From IMG/VR virus record IMGVR_UViG_3300023184_000106, positions 1 to 64,000 of that record: DNA of 64,000 nt; one strand, 5' to 3'. The stretch is from a virus. Every line of letters starts with the position of its first letter. Positions within the stretch are counted from its first letter, which is position 1. A model generated the notes under the pieces. The model searched no databases, was not told the origin of the DNA, and saw nothing but the letters and a program-made list of their open reading frames with translations. Both the position numbers and the translations under genes were made by a program. Of this stretch, positions 30,537 to 39,800 are shown one piece after another.

Positions 30537-31136
30537 TTAATTATAGTACTCCGAGACTTTTAAAATAACATAATCAACTATTTTTTCTGAGTCTTCTGGC
30601 GTATGGTGCTTCCATTCATCTAAAACTGGATATACCCTACCAACAACATTGTACATAACCTCAATTGGTTCTGGTAAATTATTGTCTTCAGATAATCTTC
30701 TAAATAGCAATGTAATATCATCCCACGTTTTATAAAACTCATCGTCTTCGACCAGCCACCAAGGTGTCATTAGGACTAATTTAGTATTATAGTCTTTACA
30801 AAACTTTAATATATCAGTAAAATATTTAGTAAGAACACTTTCCATATTGCCATGCTTTTGATACTGGTTTAGAGCTGCATCCATTCCGCCAAATTCAGAA
30901 ACAATAACGGAGTTTTCACCTAGATCTAACATATTATTTTTAAAAAGATCTTCAAGATACTTATAGGTTACCCCAAAAGCTGTTCTGCTATGTTGCCATA
31001 AAAACTTTAATTCGTAGCCCGACTTGCTTCTACTGAAATTGCCATACTCAAGAGCTCTTAACGGACCTGCATGGACAACACCTCCAGATGCATATGCAAT
31101 CTGGCTTTCTCCAATAATAAATATATTTTTAATCAT
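30537..31136 (-). CDS. SGNH-like protein, paralogue B
   Basis: 199 residues, homologous end to end with 29932. The nucleophile block reads IIGESQIAYASGG, with Glu replacing the Asp of GDS, while SEFGGMDA and DEWKHHTPED are conserved. The Ser is kept, so activity may persist. The two genes are separated by 2 bases, which fits tandem duplication. Confidence 0.72.
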   Translation of the reverse strand: MIKNIFIIGESQIAYASGGVVHAGPLRALEYGNFSRSKSGYELKFLWQHSRTAFGVTYKYLEDLFKNNMLDLGENSVIVSEFGGMDAALNQYQKHGNMESVLTKYFTDILKFCKDYNTKLVLMTPWWLVEDDEFYKTWDDITLLFRRLSEDNNLPEPIEVMYNVVGRVYPVLDEWKHHTPEDSEKIVDYVILKVSEYYN

Positions 31137-31276
31137 TTTCTAATTAAACCAAATTTCTCTAAGTATCTTTGTATAGTCATGGCGGAAACGCTACATTCGG
31201 CTCCTATTTCGGTAACAGTTTTCTTTTGCACTACATATCTTCTATATAGCCATTCCTTACTTTGATAAAATTTCAT
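31133..31276 (-). CDS. Small helix-turn-helix protein
   Basis: ATG at 31276 to TGA at 31133, 47 residues. KEWLYRRYVVQKKTVTEIGAE...VSAMTIQRYLEKFGL is a resolvase/homeodomain-like HTH with the AECSVSAMTIQRYL recognition helix region. Such mini-HTHs are common in actinophages. It may control the adjacent SGNH/terminase units. Confidence 0.72.
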   Translation of the reverse strand: MKFYQSKEWLYRRYVVQKKTVTEIGAECSVSAMTIQRYLEKFGLIRK

Positions 31277-31839
31277 CGCTCTGTTAATACTTTGTTAGCA
31301 TAATGTGCAATACCAAAGCTATCTGCCACGTCAAAATCCACCACATTTAGATTATACTTTGTATTAAAGTAATCAGCAGTTCTCTGCTTTCTCATATTTC
31401 GTAATTTGTTTTTATACCAGGAATCCGCATACCCTGGGCTCAACGCTCTTATTGCAGACTTCTCATCTTTTGTCGGATTTTTGTTGCCAATGTACGCCTG
31501 CCACGAGGATGGGCTAATAGTAATAACCTTAGCACCAGTAGACATAAGCTCAGCAATAACAACTCCATAGACATAAGACAATTTTATCACAGCATCTGGT
31601 GATCTGACAAGTATGGCTCCTTCTACAGCAATATAATCGCTTTTTAGTTCGTCTAGCATTACAAACATTTTATTTTTAGCATCATATATTTTTTCATATA
31701 TATCGTTTCCATTTAAATTAATTTTGCCCCACTTTAATGGTACGTCATTTTCCATGAGGCAAAAAGCTATTGAGCTTGTGGATGCGTCTATTCCCAGCAC
31801 CCTGTTTGCTTTTGTTTTAACCAGGCTGGCTAGCTTCAT
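31273..31839 (-). CDS. RuvC-like Holliday-junction resolvase
   Basis: 188 residues from ATG 31839 (a TTG one codon earlier lacks spacing). The RNase-H-like core shows VLGIDASTSS (first Asp), IAVEGAI (Glu) and DVADSFGIAHYA (last Asp), the RuvC acidic residues. It resolves branched DNA before packaging, which fits its place beside terminase and a Cas4-like nuclease. Confidence 0.88.
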   Translation of the reverse strand: MKLASLVKTKANRVLGIDASTSSIAFCLMENDVPLKWGKINLNGNDIYEKIYDAKNKMFVMLDELKSDYIAVEGAILVRSPDAVIKLSYVYGVVIAELMSTGAKVITISPSSWQAYIGNKNPTKDEKSAIRALSPGYADSWYKNKLRNMRKQRTADYFNTKYNLNVVDFDVADSFGIAHYANKVLTER

Positions 31840-32104
31840 CAATCATCCCTAAAACAGATTTCCTATGCCTTATGGCATTATTTTTTTCACAACTTGAGCA
31901 AATTTCATAATGATTATACCGACTTAGTTGAGCATTACATTTTTTGCATATTCGTACTGCGCCATTTCTAATAGCTTTTTTTTCATAATACTTTTGCATA
32001 ATTTTTTTGTTTGTTGCAACTCTGCAGCATTCATTAGAGCAATATTTTTGATTGTGCGTTTTTGCATCAAAATCTATTGCACAATCTTTATTAAAGCATA
32101 TCAT
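31817..32104 (-). CDS. Double zinc-finger protein
   Basis: 95 residues from ATG 32104, which overlaps the upstream stop (ATGA). C-(x4)-C and YCSNECC (about 21-27) form a first finger of the FYVE/CXXC type; CKKC and CSSC later form a second. The linker is basic. It is a widespread actinophage protein type; DNA binding is likely. Confidence 0.68.
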   Translation of the reverse strand: MICFNKDCAIDFDAKTHNQKYCSNECCRVATNKKIMQKYYEKKAIRNGAVRICKKCNAQLSRYNHYEICSSCEKNNAIRHRKSVLGMIDEASQPG

Positions 32105-32892
32105 ATTAATGGTGCCTCGTATAATTCTATTTGCACTGTTCCAATAGGGCCTGATTTGTCGTAGCATGATTTTTTAACTGGACAATATGTGCATGGCATT
32201 TTTGATTTTGTTGCGCCCGCTGGACGCATTGGCAAATCTCCATTTTTAAAATTATCATAAACTTCTTGCATCCATAGGAATGCATCCTCAATAATTTTTT
32301 TATTTTTATCATTCATAGAAATTGGAATAATCAATATCTCTTGTGTGTTTTTATTTTCATATAAAAAGAAGCCCTCTTTGGCATTTTTTAGTTTCATGTA
32401 AGTAAGAAGTTGAAGCATATGGTTTGTGGTGGATTTCATTTCAGACTGTCTTGTATCCCATACCTCTTGCTTTGCCGTTTTAATTTCGCCGATAACCGTT
32501 TCACCATCATACTCCATAATAAGATCTATAAAGCCACGAATTGGAGGATACTCATTAATGATCTCTTCTTCTTCCGCTCTCCACTCTGGCATAGTAGCAA
32601 TGAGCTTTTGTAGTCTCTCGTGAGCTTGAGTTCCTTGTGCCATATTTGCAACAGCAACTGCATCATTATCGTCCACAAAGACTGCGCCAGAAAAAGCCAT
32701 GTACCAGTATCTAGGGCACTTTCCGTGCCCGTAGCCTAAAGAGCTAGGGCTAAATGATTTTTTTGTCATTAGGCCGTCTGCACGTTTTGTATTTCTGTAT
32801 GACTCATCAAGTAGCTGGGCAAAAAGTTCAGGGTCAAAAAATTTACCTGTATGTTTTTTAAATTTAAGGTTTTTTACAATATCTCTTCCCAT
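32101..32892 (-). CDS. Cas4/RecB-like PD-(D/E)XK exonuclease
   Basis: 263 residues. One Cys in KCPRYWY (about 59) and three in CTYCPVKKSC (about 234-243) form a Cas4-type Fe-S cluster. The nuclease core has GFIDLIM (Asp), VIGEIKTAK (Glu-x-Lys) and a QLLTYM helix. It processes double-strand ends for recombination together with RecA. It is not part of a CRISPR locus. Confidence 0.88.
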   Translation of the reverse strand: MGRDIVKNLKFKKHTGKFFDPELFAQLLDESYRNTKRADGLMTKKSFSPSSLGYGHGKCPRYWYMAFSGAVFVDDNDAVAVANMAQGTQAHERLQKLIATMPEWRAEEEEIINEYPPIRGFIDLIMEYDGETVIGEIKTAKQEVWDTRQSEMKSTTNHMLQLLTYMKLKNAKEGFFLYENKNTQEILIIPISMNDKNKKIIEDAFLWMQEVYDNFKNGDLPMRPAGATKSKMPCTYCPVKKSCYDKSGPIGTVQIELYEAPLI

Positions 32893-33230
32893 TATGAGTT
32901 GTACCTAACGACATACTTAAGTGCATCTACAAGTTTGTCTATGGACTCCTTTACTGAATAGTAAATATTTTTCTTGTTATTATTAGATGTACCAGCTTTA
33001 TCTTTAGCAATTGTAGAGTATACAGAAGCAAGCACTGCAAATTTTGTAGACATGGCTTGAAGCTCCATAATCAAATGTGGTGCCTTTGCGGAAGGGACAT
33101 CTGGGTTCATTAATATCTTAACAACAATAGCAAGGGCCTTATCTAAGTGCTCGTCCTGCATATACTCATGAAGATCATTAAACTCTGTGATATCGCTAAT
33201 CAACTGAAGTGTGTTTTTATCCTCTGTCAT
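32892..33230 (-). CDS. Hypothetical protein in the recombination module
   Basis: 112 residues from ATG 33230, preceded by AGAGGA; the longer frame to 33281 is not used. The chain is all-helical with an acidic N-terminus and no motif. It is coupled directly to the Cas4-like gene and may be its partner. Confidence 0.6.
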   Translation of the reverse strand: MTEDKNTLQLISDITEFNDLHEYMQDEHLDKALAIVVKILMNPDVPSAKAPHLIMELQAMSTKFAVLASVYSTIAKDKAGTSNNNKKNIYYSVKESIDKLVDALKYVVRYNS

Positions 33231-33321
33231 TTTTAATCCTCTTATCCCATTTGTCTGCAAACAATCCCATTCCATAACCAACTACAACGCCAACCATAAG
33301 TCCCATTAAAAATAATGTCAT
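33217..33321 (-). CDS. 34-residue membrane micro-protein
   Basis: ATG at 33321 to TAA at 33217: one Gly/Val/Met-rich transmembrane helix (about 3-20) and a basic tail KWDKRIKNDR. It starts in the stop of the XapX-like gene (ATGA) and overlaps the next start by 14 bases. It may act with the XapX-like protein. Confidence 0.5.
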   Translation of the reverse strand: MTLFLMGLMVGVVVGYGMGLFADKWDKRIKNDRG

Positions 33322-33479
33322 GACATAAACCTCTGAACAATCCCATACCCCATCCATAAACCAAAGATTCCCATAAGCCCCGCAAAAACTGGTGGGGCAG
33401 GAACTGGTAGCTTAAAGATGCTAAATACTGCCCCAACTCCCATACCAGTAAGTGTTGTTAAAAATACTTCTTTAATCAT
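33318..33479 (-). CDS. XapX-domain membrane protein
   Basis: 53 residues, ATG 33479 to TGA 33318. Two short helices surround FKLPVPAPPVFAGLMGIFG, the hallmark of the XapX (DUF1427) family found with xanthosine transport genes and in phages. It is coupled to the 2OG oxygenase by ATGA. The function is unknown. Confidence 0.78.
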   Translation of the reverse strand: MIKEVFLTTLTGMGVGAVFSIFKLPVPAPPVFAGLMGIFGLWMGYGIVQRFMS

Positions 33480-34429
33480 TGGTCTCTTCCGTCTATGTAT
33501 GTTTCCGATTTAATATAAATTGGAACTGATGGATCGCTATCGTTTGGAGCCCCACCTTCAAAAATTAATTGTCTTCCCACATTCCCAGCATCTTCAAAAT
33601 CTTTTACTTTATCATTTGTCATCCTTAACCAAAGTGCTAGCCCGTGATTCTTTAATCCGTTATTCCATTCTTTAGTACCTGAGCTTCTATACAGACCAAA
33701 TGTTCTAATGAATACTTTATTCGATCCGCCAGTTACGGCTCTTGCCCCATGCCAATATGGTCTACCAGACGGGAATACGGTGACATCGCCACGCTTTGGC
33801 TTATATACAATTAAATTTCCAGTTGCTTCATCAACAAAGTCTATTTCCCCTCCTTCGTAATCATCGTTAATATAAATTGTGTATGTGAGTATCTGCTTTG
33901 GCCCTGGCTCATCTTTTCTGTGATCGTGCCAGTCTGTGTGAACTCCAATTGTATAATCTTTTTCTAAATTAAGTTTGTGTTGTAGTATTTCAAAACTAGA
34001 CAAACACATATTGTCTAGATTATCCGTTTCACGTTCAAAAATATCCCACTTAGGAATATCATAGGTCCAGTCTCCAGCGTCTTTCCATTTTTCTATATAA
34101 TCAAAATGGGCTTTGCCAATTGCGTCTTGAAGAATTAAATAACCCATAGCCTGCGGGGATTGATCCCCGATATCTTTTATAGAACCCCAAACGCTTTTTA
34201 TACCGTAGGTGTACCATGACTCCCATGTACGAATTAGGCTTCCATCCTTTTTATCTCTAGGCTCTTCCCCGTGATAATCATTTAAAACTGATTCAAGTGG
34301 ATCAAGCGAATCGTGGCTTATCATATCTTCTTGAGACTTACTAATTTCTGCAAATATAAGATCCAAATCTTTATCAGAAATTAAATTTTTATATACTGTA
34401 ATTTGAGGTAATATTTCAATTTTATCCAT
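33476..34429 (-). CDS. 2-oxoglutarate/Fe(II)-dependent oxygenase
   Basis: 317 residues, the largest of the four. HTD (His164, Asp166), His227 in YWHGARAV and Arg242 in FIRTF are the iron and 2-oxoglutarate ligands; EGGEIDF is the core strand. The long N-terminal helical region (about 1-140) and C-terminal extension distinguish it from the three near 3-4 kb. It lies inside the recombination module, so a DNA or nucleotide substrate is conceivable, though the sequence resembles small-molecule or protein hydroxylases equally well. Confidence 0.86.
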   Translation of the reverse strand: MDKIEILPQITVYKNLISDKDLDLIFAEISKSQEDMISHDSLDPLESVLNDYHGEEPRDKKDGSLIRTWESWYTYGIKSVWGSIKDIGDQSPQAMGYLILQDAIGKAHFDYIEKWKDAGDWTYDIPKWDIFERETDNLDNMCLSSFEILQHKLNLEKDYTIGVHTDWHDHRKDEPGPKQILTYTIYINDDYEGGEIDFVDEATGNLIVYKPKRGDVTVFPSGRPYWHGARAVTGGSNKVFIRTFGLYRSSGTKEWNNGLKNHGLALWLRMTNDKVKDFEDAGNVGRQLIFEGGAPNDSDPSVPIYIKSETYIDGRDQ

Positions 34430-34727
34430 TATGTTTCTCCCAAAACTCTATTAGTTCTTCTAGTACAGACCACTCTATTATACCAAGTCTTACCTTGGAC
34501 TCCGTTCCTATAATTATCTTTAAAGCTGGATGCATATCTCTGTTTACCTTAAAGGTGTCAGTACAAATTTTGGCCCAGTTGTCTTTATTTAATGTAAAAG
34601 ATTTTCCAGATTCTTTATAGTCAACAAGAAACTTGCCCCATTTAGCATCTCCCTTTTGATAGTCTCCACGTCCTGAATTTTTTTGAGCCTTGGCCCCATC
34701 CCGTTTTACTTCAGATCGCTCTGACAT
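34422..34727 (-). CDS. Conserved phage protein, possible nuclease
   Basis: 101 residues from ATG 34727 (TAATG with upstream stop). GDAKWGKFLVDYKESGKSFTL resembles the D...xK core of small Holliday-junction or PD-(D/E)XK nucleases, and the remainder is mixed alpha/beta. Located between RecA and the recombination genes. The nuclease call is tentative. Confidence 0.5.
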   Translation of the reverse strand: MSERSEVKRDGAKAQKNSGRGDYQKGDAKWGKFLVDYKESGKSFTLNKDNWAKICTDTFKVNRDMHPALKIIIGTESKVRLGIIEWSVLEELIEFWEKHNG

Positions 34728-34909
34728 TACTGCACCATAAACTTTGACTCGTGACCTTTGGAACATTTCCAGGACATTGATAAATTAATTGGATCCCAAA
34801 ATGCGCCATCTACGTTTTCTTCACAAAATTTACACGGCCTGATTCCTTCTAAAAACTCCAAGTTTTTATTATCATCTTTAGGATTTAAAAATTCATCAAG
34901 ATCTGGCAT
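34727..34909 (-). CDS. Zinc-ribbon protein next to RecA
   Basis: 60 residues. CKFC (about 26-29) and C-(x3)-H (about 49-53) form one zinc site; the acidic N-terminus (MPDLDEFLNPKDD) resembles small replication accessory peptides. It overlaps the RecA stop by 14 bases. Confidence 0.65.
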   Translation of the reverse strand: MPDLDEFLNPKDDNKNLEFLEGIRPCKFCEENVDGAFWDPINLSMSWKCSKGHESKFMVQ

Positions 34910-35900
34910 TTATTTCTGACACCAGCCCCTCAACTACATCTGGGTGATCTTTTAAATACAAAACAGCTTTAGCACGACCCTGAAGTCGTTCTCCATTAAC
35001 TGTATACCAAGCGCCGCCCTTTTCAACAATTCCGCACATCTCTGCAACGTCAAGAACTTCACCTACTCTATCTACCCCTAAAACTTCCCCTTGGTAATAG
35101 AAATCGTATTGTCCTGATAAATTAGGGGGGCCGAGTTTGTTGTAATCAATAATCCAATTGACGGGTCTCCCAACTCTTTGTTCAATAACCTTGTCGCCAA
35201 CCTTAACACCAGCTTTAATAGCATTAGCCTCTGCTTCTGAAGACCAAAGCTTAATGACCGTTGAGGAGAAGAATTTAACTGCCATTCCTCCCGTAGGGAT
35301 GTGACTAGCGTGCATTGATCCAAATTGATTTCTTTGTTGTGAGATAAGAACAAGTAGTGTATTTTTGTTTGCATAATTTAACATCTTGACTGCGTGAGTC
35401 ATATCCTTTGCTTCTGCGCCGATTTGCTTTGTATCTTGCAAATCCTTCATTTCATTTCCATCTTTTTCAAAATAGATTGCTGGTAGTAATGCTGAAATAG
35501 AATCAACTACTATTAAATCTACACCCGCATCCATTAATTTAGTAGCGACATCAACCATATCGTTAACTGTTTTTGCTGGTGAATAGATAAGGGAAGATGA
35601 ATCTACTCCTAGTTGCTCAGCCCAGGATTGGTCGTAAGAAGCTTCTGCATCAATCCACGCACACGTTTTGCCATCTTTTTGTGCAATGGCAATCATCTGT
35701 AAGCAAAAAGAAGATTTACCAGCAGATTTATTTCCCCATACAAGTGCTTGCCTTCCGTAACCCAGGCCTCCACGAAGTGCAAAGTTTAGCCCAATACTGG
35801 GAGTTAATTGTTTATCAACCTTAACATCTTGTGCCGATTTAACCCTGGCTCTTGTTTTTGGATCAAGTTTAGCCAATACGTTATCTATATCTACGGTCAT
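34896..35900 (-). CDS. recA: RecA recombinase
   Basis: 334 residues from ATG 35900 (SD AAAGTGA; a TTG lies one codon upstream). Walker A GNKSAGKSS, Walker B LIVVDSISALLP, and LISQQRNQFG/GGMAVKFFSS corresponding to loop regions L1/L2 are intact. It performs strand exchange for phage recombination-dependent replication and repair, alongside RuvC-like and Cas4-like enzymes. Confidence 0.95.
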   Translation of the reverse strand: MTVDIDNVLAKLDPKTRARVKSAQDVKVDKQLTPSIGLNFALRGGLGYGRQALVWGNKSAGKSSFCLQMIAIAQKDGKTCAWIDAEASYDQSWAEQLGVDSSSLIYSPAKTVNDMVDVATKLMDAGVDLIVVDSISALLPAIYFEKDGNEMKDLQDTKQIGAEAKDMTHAVKMLNYANKNTLLVLISQQRNQFGSMHASHIPTGGMAVKFFSSTVIKLWSSEAEANAIKAGVKVGDKVIEQRVGRPVNWIIDYNKLGPPNLSGQYDFYYQGEVLGVDRVGEVLDVAEMCGIVEKGGAWYTVNGERLQGRAKAVLYLKDHPDVVEGLVSEINARS

Positions 35901-35904
35901 CAAA

Positions 35905-36231
35905 TCACTTTCTATAAAATGGGCTATTGTAATCTACAAATCCAACTTCTAAATTGCCTCTTGTACATTGAAAACCTATTGCATTTAAAGGTCTATATCC
36001 ATCATCTTCGTACATTAATTCAAACCCAAACTCTTTTTTATTTGTGTCGTAAGTTACGCACATAGCGCTTCCGTTATTTGTAATAAAATCATTGGGCCAC
36101 TCTTGTTTATTTAATAGCTCCATAAGCATGTTTTCTGGCACACTCATTTTCCCATTGTGCTTTAATAAAGCAACTAAAGCTGAGGTAGCTTTTAAATTTT
36201 CAAAAATTGTTTTTAGTTTATCGTCTTCCAT
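35905..36231 (-). CDS. Hypothetical protein (paralogue of 36596..36844)
   Basis: 108 residues. The start LKTIFENLKATSALVALLKHNGKMSVPENMLMEL shares the pattern [LI]-x-[SA]-ALVA-[LI]-x(3)-G-x(3)-VP/D with the protein at 36596. The C-terminal half is beta-rich. TATACT 6 bases before the ATG and TTCACA at 17 bases predict a leaderless mRNA. Confidence 0.6.
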   Translation of the reverse strand: MEDDKLKTIFENLKATSALVALLKHNGKMSVPENMLMELLNKQEWPNDFITNNGSAMCVTYDTNKKEFGFELMYEDDGYRPLNAIGFQCTRGNLEVGFVDYNSPFYRK

Positions 36232-36237
36232 ATTTTC

Positions 36238-36266
36238 AGTATACCATTAATCTAAATTGTTGTGAA
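36238..36266 (-). promoter_or_regulatory. Promoter, leaderless, upstream of recA unit
   Basis: TTCACA (36261-36266), 17-base spacer, TATACT (36238-36243) preceded by TGG, 6 bases, ATG at 36231. It probably drives the 108-residue protein, recA and the downstream recombination genes. Confidence 0.75.
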
Positions 36267-36642
36267 GTGATGCTATAATAGCTTTATTATTTTCTATTTG
36301 CCTAATCAAAAGCTCATCAATACTGTGTTCTACAAATTCTACATTACGCATAGCCGCATAAAGATCAAGTGTTCTAATTAAAATCATTACTAGGCACGCA
36401 ACTATTTCTTCGGAGTCTTTATCATTTTTTATTGCCTCAAGAATTTCTTTTACTTCACCCGCAATGTATCCAAGTTTGGTATTAAATGAGCTATAGTCTC
36501 TTGGCCCGTCCCAAAATCCTTTTTCAACCGCAGCTTCATGTAAAATTGCAGCAAGTGCGTCTAGGCCATAATCCGTTGGCAATTGTATTTCTGTTTTATT
36601 CAAAGTCTGTAATGAGATCGTTTTCGTTATTTCCTGATCCAT
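36247..36642 (-). CDS. MazG-like nucleotide pyrophosphohydrolase
   Basis: 131 residues. The helix KLGYIAGEVKEILEAI (ExxE) and the second helix EEIVACLVMILIRTLDLYAAM (E(x)...D) form the metal-binding four-helix-bundle signature of MazG. Phage MazG proteins hydrolyse NTPs or ppGpp and may keep the host metabolically active. It overlaps the small upstream gene by 47 bases. Confidence 0.75.
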   Translation of the reverse strand: MDQEITKTISLQTLNKTEIQLPTDYGLDALAAILHEAAVEKGFWDGPRDYSSFNTKLGYIAGEVKEILEAIKNDKDSEEIVACLVMILIRTLDLYAAMRNVEFVEHSIDELLIRQIENNKAIIASLHNNLD

Positions 36643-36844
36643 TTTTCTCCTTTAATGTAAAAACAAATGTTTGACCGTCAATTAGGTCAACTTTTAATTC
36701 TCTATCCTCTTTTGCCATATTCATAAACAGCTTGGCATCAACTCTAATTTCACCTAATGTTTGAATTGCTGCGACTAATATTGCTGAAAGACTAAGAGAC
36801 TTAAAAATCTCTTCCACTTCATTTGTGCCTGATTCTTCTGTCAT
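36596..36844 (-). CDS. Hypothetical protein (paralogue of 35905..36231)
   Basis: 82 residues with a helical N-terminus and a beta-rich acidic C-terminus (KEKNGSGNNENDLITDFE). FKSLSLSAILVAAIQTLGEIRVDAKLFM resembles the start of the 108-residue protein, so they probably arose by an old duplication around the MazG gene. It is ATGA-coupled to DnaE. Confidence 0.6.
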   Translation of the reverse strand: MTEESGTNEVEEIFKSLSLSAILVAAIQTLGEIRVDAKLFMNMAKEDRELKVDLIDGQTFVFTLKEKNGSGNNENDLITDFE

Positions 36845-39800
36845 TTTATTTCCTTTACCATTAAAGTTCCATCGTCTAGTGTCGATAAAACAACTTTACA
36901 CTTCATTCCTTCACGCATTTTAGCAAGAGACATTTTGTACATAGTTGGAAAAGCAATTACCCTGGTTAATTCTTTTGAAGCATTTGACAATATTATATGG
37001 CTCATTGTTTTGCCAGCTTTTGTAACATATGGGGTAAAGTCTACTACAAAATACTCACCTTCGTCAAGGTCATATTCCTTTTTGTATAAATAATTTACAA
37101 AAGAATTCTCTGATCCTTCTTCCATGTTACCAACCTTTACGTACCTTGCAATTCTATTATCCCCCACAAGTATAAAATACATCTGTCCTGTTTCAATTTG
37201 AGTTTGCTCTGTGTGGAATAAACCAATTGTTCCAGTCTCATCTACTAACTCTACTCTAGCCCAGCCAGATCCACGTTTAATACTTTTTACCATACCAAAC
37301 ATTACAAATGACCCGAGATCTTCAAATTCCTCAATTGGCCTTGCCTGAGATTTAATTCTTGGTGGGATACCTTCAAGATTAAATGTTGGAATGCCTAGGT
37401 ATTCGTAGTAGCTGTCTTTTTCATTTCCTTGCCTTTTGTTATCATCGAACGCAGCACCGCCGATGGAGTTAAGAGCATTAATAGCACGGCTATTAATACC
37501 AGAGCCTTTGCTCGATGCTTTTTCAATAAATTCAACATAATTTTTGTATGGCCTCTTATCTATAATCTTATTAGCAATACTATCTGAAATAAATTTTACT
37601 TCAGCCAATCCAAATCTAATTGAGTCTCCCTGCAGAGAAAAATAAATATCTGATTCGTTAACGTGAGGAAGCTTAACACTAAGACCTAGTCTTTTTGCTT
37701 CAATTAAATATTCAGTTCTTGCATCTTTATCATTTTCGTTTTTAAGAATTGAAAACATGAATTCAAGAGGATAATAGGACTTAAGCCAAGCAGTATAATA
37801 ACTAAGCATAGAGTAAGCAACAGCATGGGAGCGGTTGAAAGAATAGCCAGCATGAGCCTCAAATGTTTGCCAAAGGGTTTCTGCTTGTTTCTTAGAAATG
37901 TGTTTTGAAGCACCATCAATAAAACTATCCCTGAACTGGTCGAACTCTTTTGCATCCTTTTTCTTTCCAATAATCTTGCGGACCTTATCAGCCTCTGACC
38001 AAGTCATACCCCCAAGGTGTACGCATGCCTGCATAACCTGCTCTTGATATATGATAACACCATATGTGTTCTCGGTAAAGGGCTTCATTATTGGGTGAAT
38101 AAACCGTACCGCTTCATTTCCGTGCTTACGTTTTACATAAGAAGCTCCTACTGTATTCATAGCACCTGGCCTTACCAGGGCATTTGACGCAGCAAGATCT
38201 TCAAATTTATCCACTCCCATCTTAATCAGAAGGTTTGTGTATGGTGTTGCTTCAGCCTGGAACACACCCTTTGTGTATCCATCGCTTAAAAGCTTATATA
38301 CATTTTCATCAGCAAAGTCTAGGTCAGATAAATTAATATCTTTACCCGATCTTTTTTTAATTGATGAAAGTGTGTCTGATATAACGGAAAGAGTTTTTAA
38401 TCCTAGGGCATCTAACTTGATTAATCCAATATCCGCAACCGTATCCATGTCGTAAGCAACAACGGGGATTCTTCCAGATACAAGGTCGCTTGCGTCGGCT
38501 CTTGATTCGACTGGAGCATATTTTCTTAATTCATCTTTTGCTACTACAACTCCTGCGGCGTGCACCCCAACGGATCTTATTCTTCCACGCAGTCTATCAG
38601 CAAGCCAGACAACTTCTGGGTACTTACCCCTAAACTCTTTTGTATTTGGAGAGTCAATAAAATCTTCAAATGTATCAATTGATTTCATTGCACGATTTAC
38701 GTCTTGAAGTGGAACCATAAATACACGAGCAGCATCTCTAATAACACCTTTATCTTTAAAATAAGTATAAGTAGAAATAGATGCAACGTGCTTAAACTTC
38801 TTCTTTAAATAGTCTTTAACCTCTTTACGGCGACGGTCTTCAAAATCTGTATCAATATCTGGAAAGTCATTTCGCTCTGGGTTAATAAAACGAAAAAACA
38901 AAAGGTCATATTTAATTGGATCTACATCCGTAATGCCAAGTGAGTAGCAGACCAGCGAGCCTGCCGCTGAACCACGCCCTGGCCCAACCTTAATGTCATT
39001 GCCCTTTGCCCAGTTAATCATGTCTGCAACAACCAAGAAATAGGAAGCAAATGACTTATCTTTAATTACAGATAACTCCTCATTAAGCCTATCAATGTAT
39101 ACCTGAGACTCTGCCAGATCTAGCCGTTTAAGGCCTTCAGAGGCCATCTGAGCCAGTTTCTCGTCGGCATCTGTCTTAGGTACTGGGAGCAGGTCTAAAC
39201 CCCTGTTAAAATCGTATTCTTCAATTTTTTCAGATATCTCAATAGTGTTGTCATATATATCGGTACGAGTAATTCCAGCCTTATTAAAATCAGCTTCAAT
39301 TTCAGACCTTGATTGAATAAATAAATTGTAGTCCTGAAAGGATATTCTACGGTCTGGATATAAGTAATTTAATCTTTCATTAATATCTTTAATCTGTCTA
39401 GACATTTCAAAGTCAGCATCTTTATCCATTTTAGGGGATGTTGATAATATAAGCATTGCCTCTTCTAATACTCTATCTTCTTCTTTAGCAAAGTGAGCAT
39501 CACCTGTTGCCACCGCTTTAATTTTAAGTTTGTCTGCTAATTCTAAAAGGGCAGAGTTGATTTCCATAGGGTTATGTGATTGCACTTCCACGTAAAAATC
39601 TTGTCCGAAAGTTTGTTTAAAACCTTTGAGAAGAAGTTCTGCTTCCTCCATGTTACCTTTATCGATAGCCTTACTAATGAGTCCATTAAGACATCCGCTG
39701 AGAACGATAATACCTTCGCTATAATCATTTAAAACCTCTCTGTCAATTCTTGGCTTATGATAAAAGCCTTCGTTCCAAGCAAGCTCTTGGAGAGTATTGA

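Noticed and set aside
32101-32892. Cas4-like gene as evidence of a CRISPR system
   Set aside because: No repeat-spacer array, Cas1 or Cas2 is present; the gene sits in a recombination module with RuvC-like and RecA genes.
33242-33436. 64-residue minus-strand frame rich in Trp and Phe
   Set aside because: The overlapping frames encode a clear XapX protein and a coupled micro-gene with ATGA junctions; this frame is their shadow.
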